This document shows, in pieces, positions 31,986 through 34,589 of a stretch of DNA of 34,589 nt. The DNA lies in NCBI GenBank assembly GCA_024687655.1, contig JAILEN010000170.1:1-34589 (forward strand), in the 5' to 3' direction. The translations under genes were made by a program, and so were the position numbers. Below the pieces are notes generated by a model, which worked only from the letters and a program-made list of their open reading frames with translations, did no database searches and was not told the origin of the DNA. This DNA comes from Lachnospiraceae bacterium. Its GTDB lineage: Bacteria; Bacillota; Clostridia; Lachnospirales; Lachnospiraceae. The first letter of the stretch is position 1, and the number at the start of each line of letters is the position of its first letter.

Positions 31986-33113
31986 ATGTCACTTAAGAGA
32001 GTAACCAGGTTTTTTACAGTTGCGCTTGCAGGCTGCATGCTTTTTACCGGATGCGGCAAGATCAATACATCTGCCAAGCTCATTACTGTTCAAAACGGAG
32101 ATAAGACAGAGACCATTACCCTGGGCTACGGTAATTTCGTTGCCCGCTATAATCAGGCACTTTACGATGTATACTATGGAAGCTACATGGGCGAGGATAT
32201 GTGGACCACGGACATGATGGGCACAGGAGCCACCATGGAGGCTGATACCAAGGAATCGGTTATAGAGGAGCTGGAGAACTGGTATGTAGAGAAACAGAAT
32301 GCTGCCGACTACAATGTCAGTCTCAGCGATGAAGATACTATGGCCATAGAAGAGGCTGCCAAAAAATTCATGTCAGACAACAGCGAGGCTGCCATCGAGC
32401 AGATCGGCGCTACCGAGGAGTATGTGAAGCAGCTTCTAACTGACCGTACCTATGCAGTACGCATGGAGGAGGCCATCCGCAAGGAGGCTGAGGGCAAGGT
32501 AGAGGTGACCGACGCCGAGGCAAAGCAGGCTACTATCTCATACCTTCAGTTTGACAAGGCTGATGCAGCTGCTTCTACTGCAGATGCAGTGGTTGATGCG
32601 GTAAACGATATCGAAAACGGCGAGGAGCCCTCAAATAAGTCTGAGGAGGCACTGGCCGATGCGAAAAAGGCTGCGGCAGCAGCTGACTTTGATGCGGCAG
32701 ATACAGCAGTTGATGTGGATGCTGACACCTTCAGCTACAATCCCGACGACAAGGCTGAGGATGTGGACGGTATGCCTGCTGAGGTAATAGAGGCTGCCAA
32801 GTCCCTGAGCGAGGGCCAGATGTCGGATGTTATCGAGACAGATTCTGCTTATTATGTGATCCGTCTGGACAGCAAGCTGGACAAGGTGGCTACCGCTTCC
32901 AGGAAGCAGGAGCTTCAGGAAGAGAAGGTGACCAAGTACTACGAGGACATCCTCAAGGGCTACAAGGACAAGCTCACCTTTACAGTAGATGAAAAGAACT
33001 GGGAAAAGGTGAAGTTTGAGGAGAGGTTCACAAACGGAGCCTCTGAGGCATCAGACGAGAATGACGTTACCGAAGAAGTATTAAATGGTGAAGAGGTGGA
33101 TCTGAACGAGTGA
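31986..33113 (+). CDS. PrsA-like peptidyl-prolyl isomerase lipoprotein (divergent parvulin domain)
   Basis: A 375-residue exported lipoprotein likely to help fold secreted proteins outside the membrane. The N-terminus is a lipoprotein signal with two candidate lipid sites, Cys17 (LAGC) and Cys23 (FTGC); the second leaves a more normal hydrophobic core. A helical SurA/PrsA-type N-terminal region (about 70-165) is followed by an Ala/Asp-rich insertion and a degenerate parvulin segment (263-295, LSEGQMSDVIETDSAYYVIR), which keeps the family's final strands but not all the usual residues. The tail is acidic. ATG at 31986 is chosen over an upstream GTG because GGAGG (31971) and the signal peptide fit it. 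Placement after mfd is a familiar clostridial order. Isomerase activity is unproven. Confidence 0.83.
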   Translation: MSLKRVTRFFTVALAGCMLFTGCGKINTSAKLITVQNGDKTETITLGYGNFVARYNQALYDVYYGSYMGEDMWTTDMMGTGATMEADTKESVIEELENWYVEKQNAADYNVSLSDEDTMAIEEAAKKFMSDNSEAAIEQIGATEEYVKQLLTDRTYAVRMEEAIRKEAEGKVEVTDAEAKQATISYLQFDKADAAASTADAVVDAVNDIENGEEPSNKSEEALADAKKAAAAADFDAADTAVDVDADTFSYNPDDKAEDVDGMPAEVIEAAKSLSEGQMSDVIETDSAYYVIRLDSKLDKVATASRKQELQEEKVTKYYEDILKGYKDKLTFTVDEKNWEKVKFEERFTNGASEASDENDVTEEVLNGEEVDLNE

Positions 33114-33125
33114 TCCGCTTGTGAT

Positions 33126-34589
33126 ATGAGCTTTGTTTTAAAGTATCTTGGCGATTATAAAAAAGAGAGTATATTGGCACCGCTTTTCAAAATGCTTGAG
33201 GCAATTTTTGAACTGCTGGTGCCTCTTGTTGTTAAGGATCTTATAGATGTGGGCATCGCAAACGGTGACCGTCAGTATGTCATGCGCTCCTGCGGACTGC
33301 TGGTGATCGTGGCGGTGACAGGGCTTTTGATGGCCATTACGGCGCAGTACTATGCTGCCCGGGCTGCAGTGTATTCGGCGGCGGCCATGAGGCGCGACCT
33401 TTTTTACCATATCACCTCCTTTTCCCCGGAGACAATGGAGGGGCAGGGGGCGTCTGTAATGGTCACCCGCATGACGTCAGATCTCAACCAGGTGCAAAAT
33501 GGGATCAATATGTTTTTGCGCCTTTTTTTACGTTCTCCCTTTATCGTGTTCGGTGCGCTGATCATGGCGCTGATAGTGGACCGGGGATCCTCCCTTGTAT
33601 TTGTGGGAGTGATAGCCGGACTGTCGCTGGTGGTGTGGCTCATCATGCGCTCCACCCTGCCCGTTTTTTCCAATATTGCAAAAATGCTGGAAAAGCTCCT
33701 GCTTTTGGTGGGAGAGAACCTGGAGGGAGTCAGGGTGATAAGGGCCTTTGGCAGGCAGGATGATGAGATCGGGGAATTTGATCACAGGACTGATAAGATG
33801 TATGACGCCCAGATAGGGGCGGGGCGTATATCCGCCTGGAGCAATCCTCTCACCTATTTGATCGTAAATCTGGGACTGGTGGTGCTCTTGTGGTATACCC
33901 ATGACAGGGTGGATACCGGGCGGCTGTCCCAGGGTGATGTGGTGGCGCTGGCAAATTATATGTCACAGATTTTGGTGGAGCTTTTGAAGCTGGCAAACTT
34001 TATTCTGCTTCTGACCAGGGCCTTTGCATCGGTGGAGAGGATAGAGGCCGTGATGGCGGTGGAGCCGGAGACCAGAGAGTTTGCGGATGTTGCCCCGGAT
34101 CATGCTGCGGCTTCGGGGGATGAGGCCCTCAGATTTTCGGAGGTTTACTTTACCTATCCCGGAGACAATGAGAGCGCTGTGGAAAGGGTGAGTTTTTCCC
34201 TGAAAAAGGGCGGCACTCTGGGAGTTGTGGGCTCCACGGGATCGGGCAAGTCTACCATCATATCCCTGGCGCAGCACCATTTCGATGCGGACTCCGGGGA
34301 GATCCTCATAGAGGGTCGGGAGGCGAAAAGCATCAGCGACAGCGAGATGTCTGAGATAATGGCGGTAGTGCCTCAGCATGCCGAGCTTTTTTCTGGTACC
34401 ATCAGGTCGAACCTTTTGATGGCCAGGGAGGATGCCACGGATAATGAGATAAGTGAGGCGCTGGAGGCGGCCTGCTGCAGTGAGTTTGTGGCGGCCAAGT
34501 CAAAGGGCGTGGATGAGGTGGTGCTCAGAGGCGGCACCAATTTTTCCGGTGGGCAGAGACAGCGGCTTACCATAGCCCGGGCGCTGATA
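33126..34589 (+). CDS. ABC exporter, fused permease and ATPase (3'-truncated by window edge)
   Basis: An open frame of 488 codons running off the window. Residues about 15-310 form the six-helix ABC exporter membrane domain, with the coupling region GENLEGVRVIRAFGRQ typical of the family. The nucleotide-binding domain starts near 340 (FSEVYFTYPG). Walker A is GSTGSGKST (369-377), the Q-loop is VVPQHAELFSG, and the signature is FSGGQRQR (473-480). Walker B and the H-loop lie beyond the edge. Such half-transporters often work as heterodimers with a second gene downstream; whether this holds here cannot be seen. The ATG is 12 bases after the preceding stop, with no strong ribosome site. The substrate is unknown (lipid, peptide or drug). 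Confidence 0.93.
   Translation, partial: MSFVLKYLGDYKKESILAPLFKMLEAIFELLVPLVVKDLIDVGIANGDRQYVMRSCGLLVIVAVTGLLMAITAQYYAARAAVYSAAAMRRDLFYHITSFSPETMEGQGASVMVTRMTSDLNQVQNGINMFLRLFLRSPFIVFGALIMALIVDRGSSLVFVGVIAGLSLVVWLIMRSTLPVFSNIAKMLEKLLLLVGENLEGVRVIRAFGRQDDEIGEFDHRTDKMYDAQIGAGRISAWSNPLTYLIVNLGLVVLLWYTHDRVDTGRLSQGDVVALANYMSQILVELLKLANFILLLTRAFASVERIEAVMAVEPETREFADVAPDHAAASGDEALRFSEVYFTYPGDNESAVERVSFSLKKGGTLGVVGSTGSGKSTIISLAQHHFDADSGEILIEGREAKSISDSEMSEIMAVVPQHAELFSGTIRSNLLMAREDATDNEISEALEAACCSEFVAAKSKGVDEVVLRGGTNFSGGQRQRLTIARALI

Noticed and set aside
33138-34573. Minus-strand open frames at the window end
   Set aside because: They lie opposite an unbroken plus-strand ABC exporter frame of 488 codons with Walker A, Q-loop and signature motifs in register.

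Overview
The window looks like a chromosomal segment of a Gram-positive, low-to-moderate GC Clostridia, most likely Lachnospiraceae (Butyrivibrio/Roseburia-like). This rests on gene content: a GlgC/GlgD pair, SpoVG, a DnaD-domain protein with a DnaI-type helicase loader, a membrane-tethered class B-type sortase with an LRR surface substrate, a ThiT-type ECF thiamine transporter under a TPP riboswitch, and a lipoteichoic-acid-synthase-family protein. The genus is inference. No stretch over 300 bases lacks a gene.

Layout. (1) 1-2483: the 3' end of a tRNA-Tyr, a complete tRNA-Phe and its terminator, an iron-sulfur aldo/keto reductase, a 5'-truncated remnant of a PD-(D/E)XK (Rpn-type) transposase abutting the reductase stop codon, and a hicB-hicA toxin-antitoxin pair. 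(2) 2529-14097: a surface block with a 2924-residue secreted repeat protein, a sortase, and an LRR protein with a TPKTA-type sorting tail. (3) 14160-17094: TPP riboswitch and thiT, convergent with an LTA-synthase-family gene. (4) 17330-24747: a membrane-anchored protein with a C39-like C-terminus overlapping murC, then DnaD-domain protein, helicase loader and prs. (5) 24988-27377: glgC-glgD for glycogen synthesis. (6) 27459-34589: spoVG, pth, mfd, a PrsA-like lipoprotein and an ABC exporter cut by the window edge.

The most striking non-coding signals are these. Four DnaA-box-like 9-mers occur as two abutting pairs between murC and the dnaD-dnaC-prs operon. A family of palindromic repeats (core GATCCTTCG...CTCAGGATGACA) sits right after stop codons in the 11.4-17.3 kb block and is not seen in the housekeeping block; one inverted pair forms a roughly 26-bp hairpin filling the thiT/LTA-synthase convergent gap. 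A perfect 16-bp palindrome lies just downstream of the LRR gene's promoter. Promoters here repeatedly show a TGn extension before TATAAT or TATACT.

I found no CRISPR array, prophage, intact insertion sequence or complete novel defence system. The less-described items are the C39-like protein coupled to murC, the sortase's cytoplasmic N-terminal domain, and the repeat family.
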